From assembly GCA_036346395.1 (NCBI GenBank), contig CM070606.1:15176915-15240914 (forward strand): 64,000 bases of DNA, written 5' to 3'. The first letter of the stretch is position 1, and each line of letters starts with the position of its first letter. The position numbers and the translations under genes were made by a program. The DNA is from Hsuehochloa calcarea. Taxonomy: Eukaryota > Streptophyta > Magnoliopsida > Poales > Poaceae. The notes beneath the pieces are model-generated. The model was not told where the DNA came from, did not search any database, and worked only from the letters and a program-made list of their open reading frames with translations. This document shows positions 12,481 through 23,770 of the stretch, piece after piece.

Positions 12481-12773
12481 TAGCGCACGGCTCGCCTCCC
12501 TCCCTCTCCCATTTCCCCCTTCTCCTCTCTCCTCGCTCTCTCGGCGCGCCCTCCCTTTCTTCTCCCTTCGCCGAGCTCCTCACGCCGCCCTCTAGCGCAG
12601 CCTCGGCCCTCCTCCGGCGCCGCCGACCACACCGCCACCTTCCCGCGCCGTCGCCGTCTGGTGCGCCCTCCCGCCGCGGCCGACCCTCACGCCGCCATCG
12701 CCTCCGTCTCCTCACTCGGCGCCGCCTCTCTCTCTCTCTCTCCGCCTCTCTCTCTCGACCATGGCCCGAGCCA

Positions 12774-12810
12774 ACGTGGCCACCCACGTGGCGCCACGTC
12801 AGCGCCACGT
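12774..12810 (+). promoter_or_regulatory. Cluster of four ACGT-core motifs
   Basis: ACGT occurs at 12774, 12786, 12796 and 12807, each preceded by CA or CC and followed by GG, GG, CA or AG. This includes one perfect G-box, CCACGTGG. Spacing is 10-12 bp, close to one helical turn. ACGT cores bind bZIP and bHLH factors in plants. The cluster lies downstream of the TATA box, so it would be in the leader of the LTR transcript. Confidence 0.4.
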
Positions 12811-14659
12811 AGGCGGTTTTGCTCGCGTGGCAGCCGTGTAGCGCACCCGTGGCCGCTGACGCGTAAATTCGGGATTTTCAGTTGAAAAATTAATCCGGAA
12901 AATCAGAAAAACCCTAATTCTATCATTTCATGTGATTTCCAACTTCTTTTGGCCATAACTTTCACATCCGAACTCCGATTTGGGTGATCCAAATTTCTAA
13001 ATTCATATAAATTCAGCCTCTTTCATCTGGTACTAGTTTTGTAATTTTTGGAGTTCATTTGGTGCTATTTTATTTATTTGTTGCTATTCTCGCACGTGTA
13101 GATACCGGCGTTTCGGAAGATTTCTTCGACCCGACGACCGAAGACTCGCTCCTCGCCAACGAAGGCAAGTCGTAGGCCTTTGACCATGTTGAACCCCTTT
13201 TACAAAAGTATATTGCTTCAAATTATCATGCATAGCTAGTTTTATTAAAAATGGTTTTGGGAGTAGATAATTACCAAATTGCCATTATGCCTCCTTGATA
13301 AAATTGAAAATGAAATGTCTCCTTGAATGACATTATATCCTTGGACACCTTAGGATGGTTAATACTAGTTGGACATAATTGTATACCAACTTGGGAACGT
13401 AGTATTGCTTAGTCTTGCTTTAGTTACCCGCGAGGCTTTCGATCACATGTTCATTGATTAATGAAATTTGACTAATGGAACTATGGAACTGTGGTGTGAG
13501 GCCACTTTTATTAAAAGATGTTGTGCCATGGCAGGGATTGCCATTTGGTCGGGATGAACAAAAATGATTTATGCTCGGGCTTGAGGTAGGGAGTAAAGGT
13601 GGGTGTGTGATGCACATTGGGTTGTGGTAGACTTGTCTGAGCAGCCAACTAAGGACTTAACTTTGCAAGTCATTGATCTGGGCCACCTCGTGCAACCACA
13701 AGTCCGGTATGGGACGGACCTGGCCAACTAATTAGGGAAGTTTTGAGTCGGTTCTGTTAGGGTTGATTATTGGCGCAAGAGGGGGATGTGATAGCGAAAC
13801 CTTAGCGAGCAGAACCGAGGCAAAATAGAACTTTGTAAAGGCCTTGCGATAATCACTTAGTCGCACACCCTCGGAAGTGTGTCAGACGGACATTACAAGT
13901 GATTTATCTCTTGTGGGTAAAGTCGCATACAACCTCTGCAGAGTGTTAAAATCTATTCGAATAGCCGTGTCCCCAGTTACGGACATGCCTGGTGATTTCG
14001 CGCAAGGGGTAGCATTTTCAAAAATGTGGTTTGGTTCGATGGGAAGGTTTGGTTGGAATGGTTGGGAAGTGAACGGGATGTTCACTGTTTGATTCAAAAG
14101 AACTTGGTTATCTATGTATTATTCTTTTAAAATCCTGCTTTGCCATCTAATTATTGTATTTATTGTTAAACTTGCTTTCTGCAAATTAACCTTAAAGCCA
14201 TCCTTGCTTAAGCCTGGCATGAATACTATGTGCATACATTTCTCTACGACTTGCTGAGTACTTTATGTACTCACGGCTTTATGCCCTTTGTTGATCATTC
14301 CCAGCAGAAGAATCAGGAAATATTGAGTTCTACGAAGAAGGCTACTTTGAAGACTTTGCGAACTAGGTCACATCCTCCACTCGATTGCCTGTGAGCATGT
14401 CGATTGGGCTCCACGTAATTTGAGATTTCCGCTGCCAGATACTCTGTTATTGCTAGGCCCTGTGAGGCGACTTTTGTAAGAACCTTGACCATAAGGTCTT
14501 TGCTGTTTTAACTAATATTACTTTGTCTGCTTCATTAGTTCGTTGTTGAATGGTTATGATAGCATCATTGTTACAACTGTGCGAGCTAGCTACTGATCAT
14601 GGGACTAGCTTGGTATGCACCGAGGGTCTCGGGGTTGTGTGACACCCGGGGGTCCGACA

Positions 14660-16143
14660 TTAAGTTTTGGTAGTGGTGATATTTTGCTACCAAGTTATTG
14701 GAGGAGTAGAAGAATATGAAATTGATTTGATCTGTATCTCTTGAGGAAAAAAAAATATTGATTCACATGGAATGTTTGGCTTCGAAGTAAGTCTGAAAAG
14801 TGTTACGGCTGATTAACACCTGGTATAGTGAAATTCCAGAACTTCCATTCAGGATTGAAAGGTTGGTGATTATCGGAGGTATGGAAACCTTGATTGAATT
14901 TATAGAGTAACGCAATTGGATAGCATTGCGAGATGGTGTGGGTGATTTCTGATGATGTCAATGAGTGAGTATGTTAGAATGGTGGTAATGTTGGAGATTT
15001 AATTCGATGATTTCATTATCAGTTATAAGAGCAATCTGTTGTAGAGGTTTTGGAAGTTAAATCTGGGCCTTGCATTTGTTTATGCTAGGACCCTTTTGAA
15101 GCGATACATTAGCATGCGTCTTGACGATTCTCGAGTTGTTCTTGAAAGTTTGAGGTAATGTGATTGTGTGGTATCTATCCTGTGGCGCTTTGGGTGCCTT
15201 TAATCAAATTAAGGTTGAATAGTAAAACGAGATGTCTAGAGCAATCAAAAAAAAATAATTTCAATGGAGTCTCTCCACCATGGTGTGGATGATGTATTTC
15301 ATTTGAGCATAATTTGATAATGTTCAATTAAGAGGTTTAATCTCTTGAGGTATGCGATGAATTAATTCCAATATTGGAGAGAAGTTTTACTCCTCGAAGA
15401 GAGAAGCGGAAGAAAGGATGTTTCTCGGAAAATGATCGTTTCCTTGCTTCTCGTTTGGGTTTTGTCTTTGTTGATAAGTGTTTTCTGCACTTTGAGTTGG
15501 GGTCGTGTTGGCATGGTGAATCTTTCGATTCGATCGGAGTAAAAGAAATATTTGATTTGAGTATTCAAGCAAATTTCTCTTTTAGTTTTCGTGGTGTTCT
15601 TTCGCAAATCGATTCATTGGAAGTGGAATTGCTTTCTTGATGAATAGTCACATTTGGATTTAACCTTTTTGGTGAAGAGTTAACATTGCGTGGTTGCGAT
15701 GAGAACTCTCTATTTTCGATTGGATTCTCTTCATTTCCGCGATAGAAGAAATTAGGAAGTCGGCTTATCGCTTTGACCGTCACGGTACATACGCGAAATG
15801 CATAGCGTAAGGTGCGTCTTTGGTCTTGAGAGCGATGGGACCATTCAAAGTTTGAGATTAAGTTAAACACGTTGACCATCGAGTAAGGTCTTACCTTGAT
15901 TCTCTTCGATGAGTGTACCTAGAAAGTTCAAGTTGATTGTTAGGTCGGACGTAACTTCACATCTTTGCTTTGTGGTTTCTCTATTAGAGAGAGAGCTACT
16001 TGGGAGATAGAGTCTCGCATGCGCGGCAATATCGAACCGTTTGTTTACGGTACATGTTAAATCCGTTGAATTCAACTCCTTGGAAATTCGTTACGGTATT
16101 AATTCTTGGTTAGAATTGAGGTCGAATTCGTTAAGGGGTAGAA
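14660..16143 (+). mobile_element. Internal region of element B, right part, non-coding, with polypurine tract
   Basis: It resumes the B internal sequence after the solo LTR and ends in TTAAGGGGTAGAA before the 3' LTR. Short open frames at 15362-15879 on both strands are not similar to any retroelement protein I recognise. Confidence 0.7.
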
Positions 16144-18559
16144 TGTAATACCCGAAGGTGATTGACTTATTAGAAAAAGTTTGGAAGAGGAGCTAATCGA
16201 AAAACCGAATCATCTTTTCACCGGGGTTTTCGTGATTTCACGGCAACTGGGCTGGGCACGGGCCACGGCCGGGAGGGGCCATGGGGTGGCTGGCCATAAG
16301 AGGGGGTTCCCACCCCCAAACCCTAAACTCCACATTTCTCTCCCCTCCCCTTTGGAGCCGCCCCCCTTCCCCCTTGCTGTGCACCGCCTTGTACGTCGAT
16401 TTTGGGTAAGCTGCGTTCGTTTTCTGTCCTATCCATATCTTAGAAAGTTGTAGGTATTGTTCTTAGCTTTCCATAGCCACCGAGATCACGTGATTCGACC
16501 TTACTGTTTAGGAGATATGATTTTTTTAGTGCGCGCTGTTCTGTCTGTCTAACGAGAAAGATCTGTCGGCTTGATCCTAGGTTTTGATTTAGTTAGAGGC
16601 ATTTCCAGAACCTCCAACCAAATAAGTTATTGTAGCCTTTTAAATTATCTTTCAAAGCTGATAAAGATCATCTCCATTGGATCTGTATAATGAAAGTTAT
16701 GATATTTTATTTACCACTATTCTGAATTTTTAGCAGATAATTGTTAGTGTTTTCATCTATTGTTTAGACTACTGTAGAGGCCGAATCTGGGGTTTTGCCC
16801 TTCTAGAGTTTTATTCTTGGGAACGTTAGCTTTCGTTTGGCACTGAGATCAGAAAAATCCGATCTGTAGTTTGGGAGATATGAATTTTTGATTACGAACT
16901 GTCCGGTCTGTCTAAAAACTGAGGTCAGTAGGTTTGTCCCTCGGTTTTGTTCAAATTAGGGGCCGAATCAGAACCTTCACCCAACTAAGTTATTTTAGCC
17001 CTTAAAATTATCTTTCCAAGCTGATAAGAATCATTCTCATTGGATCAATAGGTTGAACGTTACGCCGTTTTCTTTATCTCTGATCTGTATTCTGGACAGA
17101 CGTAGATGGGTTGTGTTTAGCTGTTAATTAGCCCTCTGTTTTGGCCGAATCAGGGGATTCCGCCAACTAATGTTTTGTAGCCTGATCTGTTAAGATTCAG
17201 TGAGCACTAGTTTTAGGTCTTTTGGAGTTACAGATAATTAATGGTGATTTTTCTAGTATCGCTGCCAGTTTAGCGGTAATCGGGCTGTTGGGTAAACTTG
17301 GTAAAATTGATCCCGTTGTTTGGGTGGGAGAGATAGAGGGGATGGAAGGGCTCTTGTAGCAATGTCATACCTTGTTATTCTTATTTCAATTATACATTTG
17401 TGTAGGCGGTGAGGCGGTGAGTGGAGGGCATCTTCGTGTCCTCCTATTACGTCACATCGCGGAAGGCAAGTACCCTATCTTTGTTTGGTGATGTTTCTAA
17501 TTGTTTGCTTGATGTTGGGATAAATTGTGAATGCCTTTTTCTATCCATCCTGATGTTTATTTCATTTCAAGAAGATGATTCTTGTGATTAAAGAATTAGC
17601 ATTCATTTCAGTTGTTGCATTCCATTACATGCAACTAACTTGTGTGGCATCCTTGATATATTATGTTGTGTGGGAATGCATACTCATACTTGTTTACACA
17701 TGTTGTTGAATGCCATGTGTCTTTTCCACTAATGTGTGTTATTCATTCATACCATGAGAAATGATCATATTCATTCATAAAATTCATTATGACCACGGGA
17801 GTGGATTCTTTTGGTAAGTCCCATCAATTCCAGTATGGGCATTTGAAAGACCCACCAATTCCAGCATGGGCATTTGAAAACCCACCATTCCAATGTGGGT
17901 AGTGTTGACCACCATTCCAATATGGCAACTTGAACACCCGTATGAAACGTTCTTCATACGGTGATTGGGTCCCCGTACTTTGTGAAGTACGGGCTTAAGT
18001 GAACACCGACGGGTGTATCACTCGCTATACCGGTATAAGCTTTGATTAGTCCATTCCTTCAATGCATTCTTTCATTCCATCCATTCATGTATTCATTCCA
18101 TTCAATCATATCTGTGTTCCAAGATTTGTTCGTAATTCAACTGGATTGTGTTGTTCACTCTATGTTTGATTATTCTTGTATGTACTTGCTGAGTCTTCGA
18201 CTCACCCTTGCTTTGTATGTTTTAATTAGGTAATTGAGGAGAAGACAAGGTGATTTGGTGGGGTAGTTCGGCACACTGCACTTCACTTTTATCCAATCAG
18301 AATAATTATTATTACCTTTTAGTCAAGCCAACTTGTTAAATAAATTTCCAGATTTGTAATAATCCAACTTTGGTATTGCTTGACTGTTCGTGGTATTATA
18401 TCTGTTTATCCATTTTTTTTCCATGAATCTGGTGATCGTTTATTGTCATTCTTTAGAAATTATTGTTGATTGAATCTGTATAATCCAGCTTTAATGCTAT
18501 TCTTAATAGTTTGATAGTTTTGCGTGACATCTTGGCTTCCGAATAGCCAGGGTGTTACA
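16144..18559 (+). mobile_element. 3' LTR of element B
   Basis: It is 2.4 kb, colinear with 7045-9465, and ends GCCAGGGTGTTACA before the GCTAT duplication. Its first 260 bp have lost many bases at CTG/CAG/CCTGG sites relative to the 5' LTR, while its middle is better preserved. Hairpins are perfect here: CCGTATGAA/TTCATACGG (17938-17961), CCCGTACTT-TGTG-AAGTACGGG (17972-17993), ACACC-GACG-GGTGT (18003-18016), the palindrome TATACCGGTATA (18026-18037) and TGAGTC-TTC-GACTCA (18190-18204). Confidence 0.87.
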
Positions 18560-20685
18560 GCTATGCTTGAATGCATTGGATTATTTGTAATAATGAGAGT
18601 GATAAATTTTTAATTATGCTTGCTTATGCATTAGCTGAATAGATTATTTAAGAATGCTTTGATGAACTTTGGATGTTGAGATATTGATAATAATATATGC
18701 ATCTGTTGGAACCTCTGGTATACTTAATTATACAAAGGAGGTTTTGCCGAAATTTAGAACTATGCCTTATGTTTAAATGATTATCATGTTTATTTAGTAG
18801 CATTCCAGGCTCTTTGATGGGTTGGGGTGTTACAGTTGGTATCAGAGTGGGCTTCAGGTCCGTGGTAGCTAGAAAAGAAAAAAAAAATTAAATTGACACA
18901 CTGTGCACAGCAGGATGGGAATGGGCAAAGCATTGCATTTACGTTTCTCTGATATCGTATTGATGATTACTGGTATGAATTTAGTATGATTGCTAATTAA
19001 TTGATTATCTTGGGTTATGTGTAAGAATGGTTGATGTGGAGGGGTTGAGGTCGTGGTTGTGGCCCTGGGCTTTACCAGGTTACACCATCGTTCGTAGTAA
19101 GAGAATGGTTAAGTGGTTACCTCGGATATTTTTGTACAAGCGTTGAAAGTGAATATCTCTAGAAAAGTTGTTCACTTTCTTGAATTTGAATTTGGTCCAC
19201 TCTTGTCCAGTTTTGGCTGATGAATTTCTTCTGGGTTATTAGTTCATTGCGGTTGATGGTTGCTTTGGGAAATATTAAAGTATTTTCGTTGGCTTAACTT
19301 GTCTCTTAAAGCAATTATTGTTTTCCCAATTGTTGAGTTATTCTTGCTACTGGTGGGCTTGGTTAATTGTCAAGGTTGACCTTCGTATTGGAGTTTTGTC
19401 TTTCTTATTGGTAAACATGACCCATTTATTTTGCTTGATGATTTGGATAATGAAGGTTTGCTTTTGCAAGTCTTTTAGTATGTGGAAGCTTTGACTCAAT
19501 GTAACTCTTTTGGGTATTCTGAGCGTTGAAGTTGAATGGTTCTCTTTTATGAAAGAAAATGTTAAATCCTTTAGCGATGTATTCTCGTGGTTAAGTGAGG
19601 GGTTACAATCAAAGAAATTAATGGATATGATATGGGTTATCAGCCTGGGTTTGCAATGTGGTGCATAATAAATCCTAACGAGTACCCTTGGAAGTGAAAT
19701 TGGATAAGTCGATATTGTCCTCTAGTAGTTCCTGATGAGTTGTGAATATGAGTGTGACTATACTTGGTTGGAATCAATAAAGTTATTAAAAGTGTGGAAT
19801 ATTGATGAAATGGTTGATTATTAGAATTGTGTAGTTTGCTAAACTTGTTAGATTATTTGGTCTCGATAGGCTAATCTAACTGTGTAGAATGAGAGACATA
19901 AGGATTTGTTCGACTGTTGTCTCAGTAGATAATGATATGGAATTTTCTTTGATTGGTTACTTGACGATCTTATGTATACCCGAGGGAATACAAATAGAGA
20001 AAGGACTTGTGGATAATCATCAATGGATTATGATAACCTCCAGATTGGAATTAGTGTGAGTATTCCTATTTGGTGAAGAGTTGAAATTTAAAAGTGATTT
20101 ATTCGGGTGTGTTTTCTGAGGATGACTTGTGGCTGCATGCCCTTGTTAAAAGATGTTTACTTTGATAGTGTGGTTGGTGTATCATATAATCTCTAGGATA
20201 AGTTGACCGCTGGAATCTTATTAAGATAACAGAAATATTATGAAATAATCTATTGTGTTTCTTTTAGAAGGGTTGATGATAAGATTTAATAGGTGACATG
20301 TGTTTGCATGATGGTGAAATTATCGGATAATAGTACGCCTTTGATGAAAGGGTATTGGGATAATCTTTTAAATTGTGTAGTAGATTTCCTCCAAAATAAA
20401 GTGGTTGTTGTAGTGAGGTTGTAAGATTTTAGTATACTCTCAATTTGAGGATGAGATTATAAAGTGGTATAAACCAATTTGGTAAACTTTTGGGGTTTTA
20501 TAATGAAAGAGTTGACGATAAGGAATCATGTTAAGATTGTGTTATCCTAAATGTTAGAAAGGTTGTCTGTAAGGGATTGTGGCTTGGGGGAGTGGTGATG
20601 GCTCTTCCGGAAAGAAAGTAATTTGACCGCCTCTGGTAATATCGGTTAAATGAAAAGTGTGGGGCTTTGTATTCGTGAAGTTTTG

Positions 20686-20933
20686 TGTAACACCCTGACC
20701 CAAATCGGCTCAATGCCCAGCCCACCGTGGGGCAGACCCGCCACACATAGCACCTCACTTACACTTTCGTCCTCGCTTCGTGTAAAAGGGTTAACCCGGA
20801 GGTGCTACGTTTGGATCCAACATGCATTATATACTACTACAACTCACTTGAGACAAGCAATGTGGGACTAATCCCACCACATAACTCCTCATGGGCTACA
20901 TGGGCCACACTACGAGCAGGCCGGGGTATTACA
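20686..20933 (-). repeat. TRIM LTR, left copy (3' LTR of the minus-strand element)
   Basis: It is bounded by TGTAACACCC and GGGTATTACA on the plus strand and is almost identical to 21142-21390. The minus strand contains GGTTAACCCTTTT followed by ACACGAAGCGAGGACGAAAG, a stretch that may hold an internal promoter. Confidence 0.9.
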
Positions 20934-21141
20934 TTCACCCCTCTTATGTGGCGCCCTCGGCGAAGATACCGCATCTGTGGCAAATGCCCAGAACCACCCC
21001 TCGGTACACGTCCGTGCGTACAGTGCCGGCACATATGCCATGCCATGTGTCCACTCCGGGCCCACAGGTGCCATGCGCCATATGCCCGCACCCTTGTCCC
21101 GCACGCGTCCGTGCAGCGAAGGTTGATGCTCTGATACCATC

Positions 21142-21390
21142 TGTAACACCCTGACCCAAAATCGGCTCAATGCCCAGCCCACCGTGGGGCGGACCCGCCA
21201 CACATAGCACCTCACTTACACTTTCGTCCTCGCTTCGTGTAAAAGGGTTAACCCGGAGGTGCTACGTTTGGATCCAACATGCATTATATACTACTACAAC
21301 TCACTTGAGACAAGCAATGTGGGACTAATCCCACCACACAACTCCTCATGGGCCACATGGGCCACACTACGAGCAGGCCGGGGTATTACA
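21142..21390 (-). repeat. TRIM LTR, right copy (5' LTR of the minus-strand element)
   Basis: It is the direct repeat of 20686-20933. The primer binding site lies next to it on the left (21128-21139 reads GCTCTGATACCA, the reverse complement of TGGTATCAGAGC), which fixes the orientation. Confidence 0.9.
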
Positions 21391-23770
21391 TTTTGGTAGA
21401 TCATGGTTGTGTGGTAGCTGAAATTGTTGAGCAAATCGAGCTGTGAGAATGTTCTACTGGGTTCTTAAGTGATTAGCGTGCTCCGATTTTAAAGGCCCTT
21501 CTTATTAGAGGTGGCAAGCGATGAGGTAAACAAAGGAAATTATTTTCGTTGTTAAGGAAAAGAGTGTGGTATAGGTATTTGGAGTTGGGGTTAAGTTTTG
21601 TAGCTGGCAACTTATTAAAATGCGTTTAACATTTTGGTTGTTGCCGCTTGAAAGTTTTCTGAGTTTCAATGACAATGATTTATTCTTGTTCGTTGAGGGT
21701 TGAAAATTCGCTTCTAGTCGAGCTTGTGCACTCAACTGTGATCTTGTCTTCTGTTTCCCGATATCTTGGCTAATTAACTATCTCCCTTGGTCTTGTGTCT
21801 ACCGCGAGGGGTAAACGTTTTTATGTGCTGAAACTTGTTTCTACCAATATCTTATTTTGAGAAAGGGTTAACCAATTCGTGTTGCAATGTCTTTTAGGAT
21901 GTAAAATGGCAATTTGATAGTGGTGGTCAAGTAGATGATTTTGGTGAGACTGTAGTGGTCAAGTCGTTTAGGATCATTGAGTGGAAGGTTGATTTCTTCG
22001 AATAATTCTCAGTGAGGATTGATTAAAATAGAATATTTATCTTTTGGGCTAATTGGTTACATTGTTGCAACCAGTAGAACCTATAGTAAATTGTGGTTCA
22101 AGAACCTTTAGATCATTTTGGTGGGACATTAGAATTATCGGAGGTATGAGAACCTTGATTAATTTTATTAAAGTAACGTGATTGGGTACTTTGTAAGGTT
22201 GAGTAGGAGGATATTTTTTTTATAGTGTAGTTAATGATATTAGAATTGCAAAGAAGTCTAACCGTTATGACAATTGTTGGGATTGTTTGGAGTATTGTGA
22301 TATCGGCAGGTATGCCCTGGCTTATTAAATAACCTTCTGGGAGATAGAATTCTTCTAAAAGACAATTTGGTCGAGAAAATATTTACATGTGGATGATAAG
22401 GATTGAGTAGGTTTGGAATGTGGGAATTTTAGTGAATGAGTACGAGGTTTCTCGATCTTCTATACGAAAAGTTTATCGTAGGAATCTTGGAGGTTGAATT
22501 TGGGCTTTGGATTTTTTATGCTAGAACCTTGGTTGCCAATGATTATGTGTAAAAGTAGTAGAATAAGAGTGGATTCTGAATAGCGGGATGACCATTGATA
22601 GTAACCTCTGAGTGTAGTAAATGAAAGTGTGTGCTGTGAATCTTAAGTTGATTATTCCTAAAGGATTGAGAAGATGTGATCGTGGGTGAAACCTATATTG
22701 AGGTATGTTGGAAATTATTTATCAAAGTGATTCATTTGGTAGAGGAGTTGGCTAGAGTATATTTTTGTGGAAGTCATTAAAGCCTCCCTACAAAGGTATG
22801 AATGGTGAATTCGGTTTGAGCATAGTGTTGAGGTTGCCAATTTAAAAGAAATGAGTTAGTGTGATATGGATGAAATAGGGTTCCATAATTTGAGGAAAAT
22901 TCTATCTCTAAAAGGGAAATTGAAAAAAAACTATTTCCTCGAGTAGTGAAGCGCTCTTTGATTCTTGTTTGAGCTATGTGCTTATGGCGGATGTCTTTCG
23001 CAAATGGAGTTTGACATTATGACTGGCATGCGTGGTTCTTATCAGTTCAGAAAGAATAAAGGAAGTAATCGATTTGGGTATTCTAGTGGTTTCTCTTTCC
23101 GCTTGTGACATGTTTATTTGTAAATTGCCTACTGGGAAAGCGGAAGGGATTTCATGATAAATCTTCGCTTTTGAGTTCGATCCTATTTGGGGTAAAGTTG
23201 CCATTTTGTGAGTGTGATGAGAATCCGCTATTTTTAATTGAGTTCTGGTTATAAAAGAGTTGTTTAAAGCAAGTTCTGTTGTGTGATCCTGGTTAAAGGG
23301 TGTGCTCATTGTTAAGATGAAAAGGTCGATCGAGAGTTGGAACCAGAGTCCCATGTGTTATGTGTAGAGTGTCTGGTTTCGTACCGCAGGGAAGGTTGGC
23401 ACAAGCTACATCAGTTTGATTTTTGGATACTAGCATTTCGCTAGAGCCAACTCGGGTCCATGCGCGGGGTACACGATGTTTCATATGACCCGATGTCGAG
23501 AGTGTATTTGAGAGTCTGGAGTGTGAGATTCATCAGGGACGATGAACCACAAGTAAAACCTTACGTTCGAGTTCCATCCGTTGAGTAAACCATAAAAGAT
23601 CAAGACGAGCGTGGTGGTGTAAGATGTTGGAATCCATCAAGGTGCGATGGTCGCGTCAGATCGAGCGGAAAGTGACTTGGGAGCTGGAGTCCTGCATGCT
23701 AAATGTAAGTGTCCTTCGAGTAGAATGACAGAAAGAATTCGGGGTCGAATTCTGTTTAAGGAGGGTAGAA

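Larger units (their letters stand above)
11641..14659 (+). mobile_element. 3.0-kb solo LTR inserted in element B
   Basis: It starts TGTAGCGTCCCGC, ends GGGGGTCCGACA and is flanked by an exact 5-bp duplication, TTAAG (11636-11640 and 14660-14664). Removing it restores GGTGGTGGTTAAGTTTTGG, like the family A counterpart. The layout is an AT-rich start, a strongly GC-rich promoter-like segment (12060-12850) with TATAAAA at 12474, an AT-rich part, and a block ending GAAG|GCAAGT at 13164. A hairpin TGAGTAC-TTTAT-GTACTCA follows at 14255-14273. A large Ty3/Gypsy family is likely from size and layout, but the family name is not proven. Confidence 0.85.
7045..18559 (+). mobile_element. Family B non-coding LTR retrotransposon, inserted in the A2 5' LTR
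   Basis: Both LTRs start TGTAATACCC and end GGGTGTTACA (7045-9465 and 16144-18559). The target site duplication GCTAT is exact (7040-7044 and 18560-18564). A primer binding site, TGGTATCAGAGC, lies at 9468-9479, and a polypurine tract, TTAAGGGGTAGAA, at 16131-16143. The internal region has no gag or pol and is related to family A. A 3-kb solo LTR (11641-14659) is nested inside. Confidence 0.88.
5364..18834 (+). mobile_element. 5' LTR of A2, split by element B (parts 5364-7044 and 18560-18834)
   Basis: The left part begins TGTAATATCCCGG and the right part ends GGGGTGTTACA. Joined over B, the junction restores the sequence seen at the same place in the 3' LTR (near 25812-25830). Two differences from the 3' LTR stand out. 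The first 360 bp are duplicated in tandem. About 730 bp, equivalent to 24407-25134 of the 3' LTR, are missing near 6350, which removes the mini-exon-like block and its donor. The hairpin run (6538-6716) and the TGAGTC/GACTCA hairpin (6863-6878) are kept. Confidence 0.75.
20686..21390 (-). mobile_element. TRIM (miniature LTR retrotransposon), inverted inside A2
   Basis: Two nearly identical 248-249 bp direct repeats (20686-20933 and 21142-21390) flank about 208 bp. On the minus strand the LTR starts TGTAATACCCCGGCC and ends GGTCAGGGTGTTACA. GATGGTATCAGAGC (reverse of 21128-21141) follows the 5' LTR as primer site, and AAGAGGGGTGAA precedes the 3' LTR as polypurine tract. The 5-bp duplication TTTTG is exact (20681-20685 and 21391-21395). 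There is no coding capacity. The LTRs differ at only about four positions, so this is one of the youngest insertions here. Confidence 0.93.
18835..23770 (+). mobile_element. Internal region of A2, non-coding, with primer binding site and polypurine tract
   Basis: TTGGTATCAGAG follows the 5' LTR at 18836, and the region ends in TTTAAGGAGGGTAGAA before the 3' LTR. Nothing between resembles gag or pol; open frames are short and AT-rich. The right half matches A1 (1-2139). A TRIM is inserted at 20686-21390. The fact that two independent copies are both non-coding argues for a non-autonomous family rather than decay of one copy. Confidence 0.75.

Noticed and set aside
12042..12885. Several overlapping open frames on both strands
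   Set aside because: They lie in the GC-rich promoter segment of the solo LTR, are Arg/Ala/Pro/Ser-rich, and show no family likeness. GC content suppresses stops.
20802..21215. Open frames of 84-110 codons on both strands
   Set aside because: They lie in the TRIM, which has no coding capacity, and match no protein.
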